Of a stretch of 64,000 bases of DNA, positions 19,533-29,450 are shown piece by piece (position 1 is the stretch's first letter; each line of letters starts with the position of its first letter). This DNA comes from Dehalococcoidia bacterium (lineage in GTDB: Bacteria > Chloroflexota > Dehalococcoidia > Lucifugimonadales > Lucifugimonadaceae). The position numbers and the translations under genes were made by a program. Location: positions 1 to 64,000 of the forward strand of contig JASLLE010000007.1 of assembly GCA_030747175.1 (NCBI GenBank), read 5' to 3'. The notes under the pieces are model-generated. The model had not been told where the DNA came from. It saw nothing but the letters and a program-made list of their open reading frames with translations, and made no database searches.

Positions 19533-20612
19533 TTGAAGATCGCCTCCCACGAAGTGATCGTCGTCGACCTTCCGCTCGAACGCCCGTTCATGGGCCGGAC
19601 GACGTTTCCGCACATCATTTTGAAACTGCGGACCGACGACGGGATCGAAGGACTGGGCTGGGCCTTCGTCGGCGGCCCGATGGGCCCGGCGCTATCGAAG
19701 GCGCTCGACGGCATGGCAGAGATGCTGCACGGGGAAGACCCGATGATGCGCGAGCGCATCGATGCCCTCGTGGACGCCGCCACTTCATCCTCCGGGCCGG
19801 GCCTGTCCCATTACGTCCGGGCCGTCTTCAACTTCGCCGCCTGGGACATAACGGGAAAGGCCATGGGGCAACCCGTCTGGAAACTCCTCGGCGGCGCGCA
19901 CGCCGAATCCGTGACGACTTACGCCAGCGGCTGGCTGTGGCGGGACTATTCGCTGGACGACCTCGACAAGACAGCCGGGGAACTGGTGGAGCGTGGTTTC
20001 ACCTCCATGAAGTTCCGTTGCGGCGCAGAACCCCGTATGTCTGACGAGGCTGAGCGCGCACGCGTGATGCGTAACGCCGTCGGGGAAGACGTCACGATCA
20101 TGGTCGATATCAACCAGGGCTGGGACATCCCGCGGGCCATGGAAGGCGCACGCCACCTTGAGGCGCAAAACGTTTACTGGCTCGAAGATCCGATCGACTA
20201 CCGGGACGTCCGGGGCTACGCACAGCTCGTTAACGCCACCGACATCGCCATCACACACGGCGAGTACAACTATGGCTATGAACCGTTCGGCCCCATAGCA
20301 GACCACCGAGCCGCGGACATCTTCATGATCGACGCCCACCATGTCGGCGGGATCGACGCATGGAAGCGCGCCGCAGACATCGCCGCTGGCGCATTCCGTC
20401 CGGTGGTCACGCACCTGAGTCCGGAGATCGCCGTCCACCTGGCCGCCGGGATTTCCGGCGTGAAGACCGTAGAGTTCATGCCCTGGTCGTTCGGGCTCTG
20501 GGAGGAGCCGATGGATATCAACGCGGAGGGCGAGTTAATCGTGCCCCAGGGAGCGGGACTCGGCGTAGCGTTGAACGAAGATGTGGTGAAAGCTCACCTG
20601 ATCGACGCCTGA
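19533..20612 (+). CDS. Enolase superfamily (mandelate racemase/muconate lactonizing enzyme) protein, paralog 1
   Basis: TTG start LKIASHEVIVVDLPLERPF; metal-ligand motifs VDINQGW, WLEDPID, ITHGE. Confidence 0.92.
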   Translation: MKIASHEVIVVDLPLERPFMGRTTFPHIILKLRTDDGIEGLGWAFVGGPMGPALSKALDGMAEMLHGEDPMMRERIDALVDAATSSSGPGLSHYVRAVFNFAAWDITGKAMGQPVWKLLGGAHAESVTTYASGWLWRDYSLDDLDKTAGELVERGFTSMKFRCGAEPRMSDEAERARVMRNAVGEDVTIMVDINQGWDIPRAMEGARHLEAQNVYWLEDPIDYRDVRGYAQLVNATDIAITHGEYNYGYEPFGPIADHRAADIFMIDAHHVGGIDAWKRAADIAAGAFRPVVTHLSPEIAVHLAAGISGVKTVEFMPWSFGLWEEPMDINAEGELIVPQGAGLGVALNEDVVKAHLIDA

Positions 20613-20661
20613 TCACCTTCCAACCGAAACAAACACGCTAAATGAACCGGAGAACCGTCCC

Positions 20662-21756
20662 TTGAAAATCGTCTCGCATGAAATCGCCTGGGTTGATGTC
20701 CCGCTCCCGCGTCCCTTTGTCTCCGGAACCGGATTCCGGACGTCGGAGATGCGGCACGTCGTGCTTAAACTCCGGACCGATGATGGTATCGAGGGACTCG
20801 GATGGGCGTTCGCCCACTCCCACACGATGCTGCCCGCGCTCGGCGCTGCCATCGACGATGTCGCCACGATGATCCGAGGCATGGATCCGATGATGCGAAA
20901 CGAGATCCAGAACCGCATCAGCCGCGCCACGCAGTGGACCGGCGGCGGATTCAACGAATGGGTGTCCGCGGTCATCAACTTCGCCCTTTACGACATCGCC
21001 GGCAAAGCCCTCAACACGCCGGTTTACAAGATCCTCGGCGGGATGCACACCGAGTCGGTCCCGACCTACGCCAGCCACAAACTCTGGCGTGACTGGTCGC
21101 TCGATGACCTCGCGATCGGCGCCGCAGAGGTGAAGGCGGACGGGTTCAAGATGCTGAAGTTCCGGGTGGGCGCTAACGACGCTGCGCTGGACGAACGTGA
21201 CCGGGCGAAGGCAGTGCGGGAAGCCGTCGGACCCGATTACCCGATCGCCGTGGACATCAACCAGGGCTGGGACGTGGCACGCACGATGGAGGTCGCGCCC
21301 TACCTGGAAGAGTTCCGCGTCCACTGGCTTGAGGACCCGATAAACAGGCACGACTTCGTCGGCTACCGGCACCTCGTCGACGCGCTCAACATCGCAATAA
21401 CGCACGGGGAGAACCTGTGGGATTGGCGGCTGTTCCTGGACGTCGTAAAGCAGGGCGCGGTGGATATCGCCATGATCGACGCCCACCACGTTGGCGGAAT
21501 CGACGGCTTCATCAAGGCCGCCGCCGTATGTGACGCCGCGTTCCGTCCCGTAGTCACCCACCTGTCTCCGGAGGTCGCGGTACACCTCGGGGCGTCCGTA
21601 CCCAACTGCACGCTTGTCGAGTACATGGACTGGTCCTTCGGACTGTTCGAGGACACCAGCCAGATAAACGCCGAGGGCCGGATGATCGTCCCGCAGGAAC
21701 CCGGATTCGGCGTGACCCTTAACGAAGAACTTCTCAAGCGGGGCATCAAGGATTAG
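20662..21756 (+). CDS. Enolase superfamily protein, paralog 2
   Basis: TTG start; strongly similar to upstream paralog (KLRTDDGIEGLGWAF, VDINQGWD, HWLEDPINR, ITHGE, IDAHHVGGIDG). Confidence 0.92.
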   Translation: MKIVSHEIAWVDVPLPRPFVSGTGFRTSEMRHVVLKLRTDDGIEGLGWAFAHSHTMLPALGAAIDDVATMIRGMDPMMRNEIQNRISRATQWTGGGFNEWVSAVINFALYDIAGKALNTPVYKILGGMHTESVPTYASHKLWRDWSLDDLAIGAAEVKADGFKMLKFRVGANDAALDERDRAKAVREAVGPDYPIAVDINQGWDVARTMEVAPYLEEFRVHWLEDPINRHDFVGYRHLVDALNIAITHGENLWDWRLFLDVVKQGAVDIAMIDAHHVGGIDGFIKAAAVCDAAFRPVVTHLSPEVAVHLGASVPNCTLVEYMDWSFGLFEDTSQINAEGRMIVPQEPGFGVTLNEELLKRGIKD

Positions 21757-21827
21757 CCGGCAACCACCTGGCTTGGCCCGGGCTAAACCCCGAATACTGG
21801 ACAATAATCACGCCCGGAGAATCCCAC

Positions 21828-22733
21828 ATGACAGTGACGCTTGACTGGTTTGGTTGCACGACCTACCGCCTCAACATCGACGGATTGGTCGTGTTCCTGG
21901 ACACCTTCATGGACCGGCTTTCGAGCGCGCCGGACAACGGCGCCACTTCCGCCGACATCAAGGAGGCCGATTTCGCACTTATCGGTCACAGCCACATGGA
22001 CCACATCGCCGGCGCTGACGTGATCGCAAAGAACACGGGTGCAAAGGTGATCGGGTCCTTTGAGACGGCTCGCGTCCTCAGGCGGGCCGGTGTGCCGAAA
22101 GAGCAGTTGCTTCCTTCTGCCGGTGGCGAGCTTCACCAGCTCAACGATGACGTGACGGTACGGGTCTTCCCGAGTCTTCACTCGTGCATCTGGTCAACCG
22201 CAGCGCCATCCGGCGTACTACTCGAAGGCGACATCGGCGTCTCCTACGGCGAGCGCGCCGCACGTCTGACCTCCCAGCGTGACGAAGGCCCATCCCTTCC
22301 CGCCGCACTCGCGGCCGAGCAAAAGGAACTCGATGCCCGGAGGATCGGCAGCGGCAACGACGGCGGAGCCCTGGACTACCTGATCGACACGCCGGACGGC
22401 ACGATCTTCTTCCAGAACAGCATGGGGTTCTGGAGCGGAATACTCGCCGGTATCCGGGCGGATGTAGCGATCATGGGTTGCGCCGGCCGCGGCAACATTG
22501 ATGGCGAGCCGATTCAGGGCTCGGTCGAGGAGTACGTGGCGATCGTAGCGAACACCGTTGCTCCAAAACAGTTGGTCCTCGGCCATCACGATAACTGGGC
22601 CGGTGATCCCGATGCGCCGGACCTGATGAATATCGAGCCGATCCGCGAAGAACTGGAACGATCTGTGCCTTTCGCCGAGATCATCGAGCCGGGCTACCAG
22701 GACGGTAGGGAGCTGCTCCCAGCCTCTGAGTAA
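21828..22733 (+). CDS. MBL-fold metal-dependent hydrolase
   Basis: ORF 301 aa; LIGHSHMDHIAGADVI (HxHxDH) ... VLGHHDNW. Confidence 0.9.
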   Translation: MTVTLDWFGCTTYRLNIDGLVVFLDTFMDRLSSAPDNGATSADIKEADFALIGHSHMDHIAGADVIAKNTGAKVIGSFETARVLRRAGVPKEQLLPSAGGELHQLNDDVTVRVFPSLHSCIWSTAAPSGVLLEGDIGVSYGERAARLTSQRDEGPSLPAALAAEQKELDARRIGSGNDGGALDYLIDTPDGTIFFQNSMGFWSGILAGIRADVAIMGCAGRGNIDGEPIQGSVEEYVAIVANTVAPKQLVLGHHDNWAGDPDAPDLMNIEPIREELERSVPFAEIIEPGYQDGRELLPASE

Positions 22734-22766
22734 GCGCGCCCGTAGCCCAGGATCCGGAGACGCCTC

Positions 22767-23567
22767 TTGCTGACGGAGAAATCACATCGGGTCGGCGATC
22801 TGACACTTGAGTACGTCGAGGCGGGTTCCGGCGATCCGCTGGTGCTCCTGCACGGATTCTCCGGCAACTGGCGCTCGTGGTCGCAGGAGATCGGCCTGCT
22901 GTCTCACCGCTGGCGGGTAATCGCGCCCGGTTCTCGGGGACACGGCGGCTCCTCGTCCGCTCCCGACGGTCAGTACGGCTACGACGTGCGGGTGGCAGAC
23001 GCTGCATCCTTCATAGCGGACGTCGCCGACGGGCCGGTTATCCTCGGCGGACACTCGATGGGTGGAGCGACCGCCATGGGAATCGCCGGGCTACACCCCG
23101 GGCTGGTGCGTGCCGTGGTCCTTGAAGACCCCCATGTGTCCGCCGGGTACGTCGAATGGGTCGATGAACTCAAGCGCCGCCGCGACCTGTTGAGGAGCAG
23201 GCCTACGTTCGCCGAACTGGCCACGGCAATTCAGACCGATAGCCCCGAAACGAACGCAGCCGCAACACGCTTGAGCACCGCCAAACAGACAGCGATGGAC
23301 CCGGAGGCGTACAACCCGTTCATCGAGGAATCGATGTTCGACGGGTTCGATCCCGACAGCGTACTGTCAGCTATCCGGTGTCCCGTTCTGCTGATGCAGG
23401 CCGAATTCAACCTCGGCGGCGTAGTAACCGATGACGCCGCAGCGCGGCTCCAGGACCTCATTCCAGACTGCACCCACGTCAAGTTCCCGGGCACTGGTCA
23501 CAACATCCACGAAGACGCTCCGATCGAGTTCCGCCGAACGCTTTTCGATTTCCTGGACACTATCTAA
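22767..23567 (+). CDS. Alpha/beta hydrolase
   Basis: ORF 266 aa; LVLLHGFSGNWRSW ... LGGHSMGGATAMG nucleophile elbow ... GTGHNIHED. Confidence 0.93.
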   Translation: MLTEKSHRVGDLTLEYVEAGSGDPLVLLHGFSGNWRSWSQEIGLLSHRWRVIAPGSRGHGGSSSAPDGQYGYDVRVADAASFIADVADGPVILGGHSMGGATAMGIAGLHPGLVRAVVLEDPHVSAGYVEWVDELKRRRDLLRSRPTFAELATAIQTDSPETNAAATRLSTAKQTAMDPEAYNPFIEESMFDGFDPDSVLSAIRCPVLLMQAEFNLGGVVTDDAAARLQDLIPDCTHVKFPGTGHNIHEDAPIEFRRTLFDFLDTI

Positions 23568-23619
23568 GCCAGCTACGAAACTTCCCCCCGTTATCACCGG
23601 AGAAGCGAGCACAGCAACG

Positions 23620-24171
23620 ATGTCTGACATAGTCGTCGATCCTGACATCTCACTGCGTCCGTACACACCGGAACATGCAGAGCTGCTTTCCCCCCTGCTG
23701 GAAGCCAACCGCGCATACCTGGAACCGTGGGTCCGTCTGCCCGGACTCGTCGCCGATGTTGAATCGTACAGAAACGTCCTCTCGGAACTCCAGGAACGTC
23801 AAAGTCGGGGAGAGGTCGGCGGTGGATCAATCGTCTACCGCGGAGAACTCGTCGGTGACGTCAATTTCGATGGCGGGTTCTGGGCGTCAACCGGACACGC
23901 CGTGGGTATCTCTTACTGGATCACCGAGAAGTTTCAAGGGCGTGGCATCGTGACACGGGCGTGCGAACGCGTGGTGACTCTCGCGTTTGAGACGCCCGGG
24001 ATCGCTAAGGTCGAGTTGTCGGCGGCGGCGCACAACAAACGAAGCCGTCGGATCATCGAGCGTCTCGGATTCCGTCTCGATGGAGTCCTCCGCAGCGAGT
24101 TGAAACGCCGGGATGATCTCCACGACCTCGCGGTGTACTCAATGCTCCGCCCTGAATGGCTCGCGCGGTAA
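23620..24171 (+). CDS. GNAT acetyltransferase (RimJ/RimL-like)
   Basis: Start MSDIVVDPDISLRPYTPEHAEL; ISYWITEKFQGRGIVTRACERVVTLAFE. Confidence 0.9.
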   Translation: MSDIVVDPDISLRPYTPEHAELLSPLLEANRAYLEPWVRLPGLVADVESYRNVLSELQERQSRGEVGGGSIVYRGELVGDVNFDGGFWASTGHAVGISYWITEKFQGRGIVTRACERVVTLAFETPGIAKVELSAAAHNKRSRRIIERLGFRLDGVLRSELKRRDDLHDLAVYSMLRPEWLAR

Positions 24172-24234
24172 CCACCCCGCCGCGGCGATATCAGGCGGGC
24201 ACACACCTGCCACACCCCGCAGGACCGATACAGC

Positions 24235-25308
24235 TCATTCGTCCTCAGCGTCGCCTTCGCTATCGTCGCCCGGGACCTTCCACTTCGTCACGGCGATCCG
24301 GTGGTCGGGATCGGCGAGGTATCTGGCGAGATTGTCTGGGCGATACGCCATTTCGGGCGCTTTGAATTTGGCGTCGATGCCCGGGTGCACCGCCTCGGTC
24401 CCCCCGGAAGCATCGCCGAGTATGCGGTGGTACCCCCTCGTGAACTTGAAAAGACCCTTCTTCGAATCATGTGGCCCGCTCAAATGGTCAACGTGAATGA
24501 TGCTTTCGACGTACTCTTCGTCGAACGCCAGCCCACAGCCCTCGGCTTTCTCTTTCATCCAGTCGAAGGCCATGTCCGATAGCCCGGCCCGGTAATACCC
24601 GCCGCCCACGTCCGAGTGCGCGCCGGCAAACCAGACCTGCTCGACCACCTGGCCTTCCTTCTTTTTCGCCATCCAGAGACTTGGCTTAAACGACCCTCGC
24701 TTTTCGTCGATCGCCAGTGCGTGAAACCCGTTCTTAACGCCCCTGCTCAATTCCACGTCGTGAAAGCCATGTTTGCGCCGCGTGAGCCAGCGGAGCCCGC
24801 CGAGTGGAATGCCGAGGGCGCCGACCGTGTCCCAGACGCCGACGAAATGGATGTCGATTTCGCGTGCGTGCCGGTTCCGAAAGGCCCGCGCCTCGCTCGA
24901 CTCTGGCCCGGCGTCTTTTCGCCGGTAAAGCGCGAAAGCATTTTGAAACTCATCGACTTGCGTCTTGTGCAGCAGCCCAACATTCCGAATAAGGCCGGCC
25001 AGACTGCGCGCGGTGTACGCGCCCCGGCTGAACCCGAACAGGAACACGTCGTCGCCGGGCTCGTAGTTGTGAATCAGAAAACGGTAGGCATCTTCGATGT
25101 TCTTCACGAGCCCCATGCCCAGCGCCCCCCCGGTGTAGCGATCGAGCCAGGGACCGGTGCCGACTCCCAGGTCGTAAAAAACGATCTGCGAAGTGCCGTC
25201 GGATGACACCGGCGTGATCGAACGAGCCAGCTTGACGACGTTGGTGGGGTTGCTTCTATCCGGCGTGTTCCAGGTGCCGTCGCAGCAAATGACGATTCTT
25301 CGTGTCAT
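24235..25308 (-). CDS. DUF2235 domain protein (Tle1-like alpha/beta hydrolase)
   Basis: MTRRIVICCDGTWNTPDRSNPTNVVKLARSI ... GFSRGAYTARSLAGLIRNVGLL (GxSxG). Confidence 0.92.
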   Translation of the reverse strand: MTRRIVICCDGTWNTPDRSNPTNVVKLARSITPVSSDGTSQIVFYDLGVGTGPWLDRYTGGALGMGLVKNIEDAYRFLIHNYEPGDDVFLFGFSRGAYTARSLAGLIRNVGLLHKTQVDEFQNAFALYRRKDAGPESSEARAFRNRHAREIDIHFVGVWDTVGALGIPLGGLRWLTRRKHGFHDVELSRGVKNGFHALAIDEKRGSFKPSLWMAKKKEGQVVEQVWFAGAHSDVGGGYYRAGLSDMAFDWMKEKAEGCGLAFDEEYVESIIHVDHLSGPHDSKKGLFKFTRGYHRILGDASGGTEAVHPGIDAKFKAPEMAYRPDNLARYLADPDHRIAVTKWKVPGDDSEGDAEDE

Positions 25309-25538
25309 CGCAAATCCTCCCTGCAATAAATGCATGCTCCGTGAACACGACGGCGCACGTCAAACGGCAAGTCAGGCGATCTCCCGGTACCTGGCACCCG
25401 TCTTAACGCCAAATCCTCACGCCGAAACCCCGGCCCGATAGCTTGCTTTCGCTCGAAATACGCCCCATCCTGCGCATCGTCGATGCAGACCGCACTCTGA
25501 CAACCCGGGACGCGACAGGCAGAAAGCAGGAACCTTCC

Positions 25539-26729
25539 ATGAAGATCACGGACGTCAAAACATGGGCCGTCGCCAACCCTCCGCCCCATTTCGGCGGTCC
25601 CTTCTGGGTCTTCGTCAAGCTGACCACCGACAACGGAATCGTCGGATATGGCGAGGCGTACGGCGTGCCATTCGCGCCCACCAAAGTCTGCGGCCTGATC
25701 GAAGACGTCGCTGAGCGCTACCTCGTCGGGAACAGCCCGTTCGAGATCGAGCGCATGTGGCGTTCCATCTACGGCAGCGGCTTCAACCAGCATCCGGAGT
25801 TCACGGTCGGCGGAATCCTGAGCGCGCTTGAGATCGCCTCGTGGGACATCGTCGGCAAGGCGTTGGATCAGCCCGTCTATAACCTGCTCGGCGGCAAGTT
25901 CAACGAGCGGCTCCGGTCCTACACGTACCTGTACCCGGATACTTCTGATCCCGACCACATGGCGGTCACCAACATCCACGGCGATCCCGATGTCGCGCCA
26001 AAACGTGCCGAGCATTACATGAAGATGGGATTCACCGCAGTCGGATACGACCCCGTGATGCCGATGGGCGACCCGAGACAACTTTCGCTCGAACAGCTCA
26101 GCAACGCAGAACTCGTCACGAAGAACCTGCGCGAAGTCGTGGGCGATAAGGTTGATCTGCTGGTCAAGACGCACGGCCAGATGGTTACATCAAGCGCGAT
26201 CCGGCTCGCCAAACGGCTGGAGAAGTACGACCCGCTCTGGTTCGAGGAGCCGGTCCCGCCGGAGAACCGGGACGAAATGGCGCGCGTCGCCCGCATGACG
26301 ACGATCCCGGTCGCAACCGGTGAGCGACTTGTCACCAAGTACGACTTCTGGGACCTGCTCAGCAAGCAGGGCGCAGCCATCCTGCAACCGGCGCTCGCCC
26401 GCGTCGGCGGGATCATGGAGGCGAAAAAGATCGCCGGCATGGCGGAAGCCAGCTACGTCCAGATGGCCCCGCACCTGTACACGGGACCGATCGAGGCAGC
26501 GGCGAACATCCAGGTCGCCACATGCAGCCCCAACTTCTTGATACAGGAAAGCATTCAGAACTTCACTGGCTTTTTCGCCGATGTGCTGAAAAAGCCGATC
26601 CAGTGGGAAGAGGGATACATCATCCCGCCGACCGACCCCGGCATCGGCTACGAGCTGGACGAGGCGGTCGTCGAAGCGAACCTGTACACGGGCGACGGCG
26701 TGTTCCCGCCGATGGGGCCGAGGGAGTAA
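25539..26729 (+). CDS. Enolase superfamily protein, paralog 3 (galactonate dehydratase-like subgroup)
   Basis: Start MKITDVKTWAVANPPPHFGGPFWVFVKL; LWFEEPVPPEN, IPVATGERL. Confidence 0.9.
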   Translation: MKITDVKTWAVANPPPHFGGPFWVFVKLTTDNGIVGYGEAYGVPFAPTKVCGLIEDVAERYLVGNSPFEIERMWRSIYGSGFNQHPEFTVGGILSALEIASWDIVGKALDQPVYNLLGGKFNERLRSYTYLYPDTSDPDHMAVTNIHGDPDVAPKRAEHYMKMGFTAVGYDPVMPMGDPRQLSLEQLSNAELVTKNLREVVGDKVDLLVKTHGQMVTSSAIRLAKRLEKYDPLWFEEPVPPENRDEMARVARMTTIPVATGERLVTKYDFWDLLSKQGAAILQPALARVGGIMEAKKIAGMAEASYVQMAPHLYTGPIEAAANIQVATCSPNFLIQESIQNFTGFFADVLKKPIQWEEGYIIPPTDPGIGYELDEAVVEANLYTGDGVFPPMGPRE

Positions 26730-26820
26730 AGGACCGCAAAAAGACCTCGACTTTGTTCGGGATGACATTTCAACGGCTACTGACGCCGCTGACGCTGAGA
26801 TTTGCGGCGTAACGCTCTCC

Positions 26821-26996
26821 GTCATCCCGAGCAAAACCGAGGGACCTGCACCGCGCGGGTTGCTGTACATGAAAGGCTGTTCGGGTCCCAAACCCGCTCG
26901 CACGGACGGCTGTCGTCCCGGTTTCCTGTTTGGGCAGGAGATCACCCGTCTGGTAAAGGTCCCTCGTCCTTCCGGGCCCTGAAGGATCGGGATGAC
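26821..26996. repeat. Inverted pair of dispersed repeat ends flanking about 100 bp
   Basis: gtcatcccgagcaaaaccgagggacctgcacc (26821..26852) versus ggtaaaggtccctcg...gatcgggatgac (26952..26996). Confidence 0.6.
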
Positions 26997-27037
26997 GTAT
27001 CTGGTGATCCCGGGGCGAAAGGGTGCGCCCCCTGGCC

Positions 27038-28405
27038 CTAGTCCCCGCCCGGGCTCTCCGCCATCCGCCGGAGATCGGCGCTGTTCATGGCCCGTAACCG
27101 GCTGTCGATCCGCATCGAATCGGCGCGCCGCAGAATCGGGAATCTCAGCGTTGCCGCGAGCATCACCGTCACTCCCATGAGCCCGGTGATCATGACCGCA
27201 GTTTGCGGGTCGAGCATACCGGCCATGATTCCGACGTTGATCTGTCCTACCGGTCCCGCGCCTATAAACACCGCCACGGCGCCCATCACTCGTCCGCGCA
27301 TCTCTGGCGACGCAGCGGACGCCATGATCGTGCTCTGCATCGTGCCGAACGCAGACATGCCGAACCCTCCAGCAAACACGATCCCGAAGCTGACCCAGTA
27401 CCAGGAAGACTGCGAAAACAGCAGTATCCCGACCAGGAACAGTAACGAGCCATACAAATAGATGCGCGTGTAATGCCGCGGCAGAGCGAACAAAGCGATC
27501 AGTGTCGCTCCGAGCACCGAACCGAGACCTTCCACCGAATTCAGAAGCCCGATCAGCACGTCTCCTGCCCCGAGCGTCTCACGGGCGATGATCGGCTGCT
27601 GGCTCATGTACGGGAAGGCGAACACGTTCATGAGCAGGGTCACGACCAGCGTCCCGACCATAAGGCGGCTGGCTCGTATGTACCGGACACCCTCCGCCAG
27701 GTCCGTGAACACTCCTGCGCCGGCGCCGGTCGCGGCCGGACGCTCGTATCGAAGCGTGGTGGCCACCAGTGCCGCCAGCAGGAACAGGACAACACCAGTC
27801 ACGTAAGCGCCTTCCGGCCCGACCGTCGCCATGAATACGCCGCCGGCGAACGGGCCAATGATCCTGCTCAGCGCGTTCGTCGCGGAGTCCAGGCTCATCG
27901 CCCGGCCAAGCCGCTCGGGATGCACGAGTTCGCCGATCAGCGTCCGTCTCACCGGAAACTCTGAAGCCCACACGATCCCGGACAGGAAGGTCGCAACGGC
28001 CAGTTGCCAGTACACAAGCACGTCCGCGATCAGCAGCACCGCCATGCTGGCCGCTATCACCGCCTGGGTGAAAAGACCGAGCACGAGGAAGTATTTCCGG
28101 TTGACGCGATCGGCGACGATTCCGAGGCCGATTCCAAAGAGCATTGGCGCCATGCGGAAGAAAAAGGTCAACGACACCAGGAACGGCGAGCCGGTCATGT
28201 TCAATGCGACCAGCGCCAGGACAAGTGTGTCCAGCCAGCGCATCGTTCCGCCGAACGCGCCTATCGCCCACAACCGCCTGAATTCCGGATTCTTGAAGAT
28301 CGGCGTCGGCGGTCTGGACACCCGGGTCCGCACCGGTCCGAAGTCGGACGAAGTTCGAGGTGAATCTGCGCCGGTGGAGGCTATGACAGCGCCCCCGTTG
28401 CGGAC
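27038..28405 (-). CDS. MFS transporter
   Basis: ORF 27038..28519; about 12 TM; GLGIVADRVNRKYFLVLGL; start placed downstream of the overlap with the nuclease gene (approximate). Confidence 0.88.
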   Translation of the reverse strand, partial: VRNGGAVIASTGADSPRTSSDFGPVRTRVSRPPTPIFKNPEFRRLWAIGAFGGTMRWLDTLVLALVALNMTGSPFLVSLTFFFRMAPMLFGIGLGIVADRVNRKYFLVLGLFTQAVIAASMAVLLIADVLVYWQLAVATFLSGIVWASEFPVRRTLIGELVHPERLGRAMSLDSATNALSRIIGPFAGGVFMATVGPEGAYVTGVVLFLLAALVATTLRYERPAATGAGAGVFTDLAEGVRYIRASRLMVGTLVVTLLMNVFAFPYMSQQPIIARETLGAGDVLIGLLNSVEGLGSVLGATLIALFALPRHYTRIYLYGSLLFLVGILLFSQSSWYWVSFGIVFAGGFGMSAFGTMQSTIMASAASPEMRGRVMGAVAVFIGAGPVGQINVGIMAGMLDPQTAVMITGLMGVTVMLAATLRFPILRRADSMRIDSRLRAMNSADLRRMAESPGGD

Positions 28406-28415
28406 ACTGGTCGGA

Positions 28416-29138
28416 TCAAGCCGGGCTCGCTTCTGCTGCGTTATCGCCTTCCCATATGCCGCGTCGTTCGTTTCGAGCCGCGTTCTCGGCGGCCAGCAAC
28501 ATCGAGTTGTGACGGCCATTGGACTGATCGGGCTGGTACCTGGCCAGGCCGCTGGCGAGCAGGGCGGCGTTGATCATGATGTTGTCCACGTACACGTATC
28601 GGAGCAAGCGCCCTTCTTCGTCCCGATCATCTCCATCGCGTTCCAGGGTCACGATCTGGCCGTCCACCCAGCTTCTGTTAGTGATCTGAGAGGTCAGGTA
28701 GAAAGACTCACCCTGCACCCCGACCGAGACACCGATGTAACGCACCGTCTCGGTCTCGCCGGCGACCGTCACCACGATCGTGTTGCCATCCAGCACCTGC
28801 AGAACCTCCGCCGATAGGAAGGCGCTCTCGGGAACACCGTCGCCCCGCGAAAAAGCCAGCGGGCCGACGAGCGATAGCAGTAGTCCCAGCGCAGCGAGCA
28901 CCAGCAAGACGGCCCCGGCACTCCGGAGCCACCGACCGCCCTCCCCTCCATTGCCGTCGTCGAACGCGTCCCGCTCCGAACGCGCTATGTCGTCAGCAGA
29001 TGGTCCCGGGTACTCGAATTCGGGCTCGGGTTCGTATTCGCCGGAGTTCCTAACATCATCGGGCGCGAGTATCTCGACGAACTCGGAATCGGGTTCTTCG
29101 TGGTCGTGATCGTCGGGTCCGTCGTGTCGGTAAACCAT
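28416..29138 (-). CDS. Membrane-anchored thermonuclease (SNase-like) family protein
   Basis: Acidic N-term, one TM segment, then VLQVLDGNTIVVTVAGETETVRYIGV ... LLASGLARYQPD...AARNERRGIWEG SNase domain. Confidence 0.85.
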   Translation of the reverse strand: MVYRHDGPDDHDHEEPDSEFVEILAPDDVRNSGEYEPEPEFEYPGPSADDIARSERDAFDDGNGGEGGRWLRSAGAVLLVLAALGLLLSLVGPLAFSRGDGVPESAFLSAEVLQVLDGNTIVVTVAGETETVRYIGVSVGVQGESFYLTSQITNRSWVDGQIVTLERDGDDRDEEGRLLRYVYVDNIMINAALLASGLARYQPDQSNGRHNSMLLAAENAARNERRGIWEGDNAAEASPA

Positions 29139-29450
29139 GCTTGAACGCGGGATGCAGCCCTCAACCAGGCGCGTCCGCTACAACACATTCTGGCTGTGAT
29201 CGCTCGCATATGAAAGGCGCACGCGCTCCGTGTGTAGATCAAGCTGGATACCGCAACAGGAATCTCGCAGACGTGATCGGGGCGAGAACAGGCTCACCCG
29301 CAGGCATCGCCAGCAGCGGCAAAACAACCTCCAAACCCGGCCATCCCAAACGTAACGCGTTGACTGCCCGGGGCGCCGGACGTAACATTTAAGGCTAGAT
29401 CCACGCTGTGATGGCGTTCGCCTCGCTTACCGAGAGCGCTAACGCAGCCG

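Noticed and set aside
20638-21804. 388-aa minus-strand ORF
   Set aside because: Antisense to enolase paralog 2; a similar shadow ORF exists opposite paralog 1, as expected for homologous sense genes
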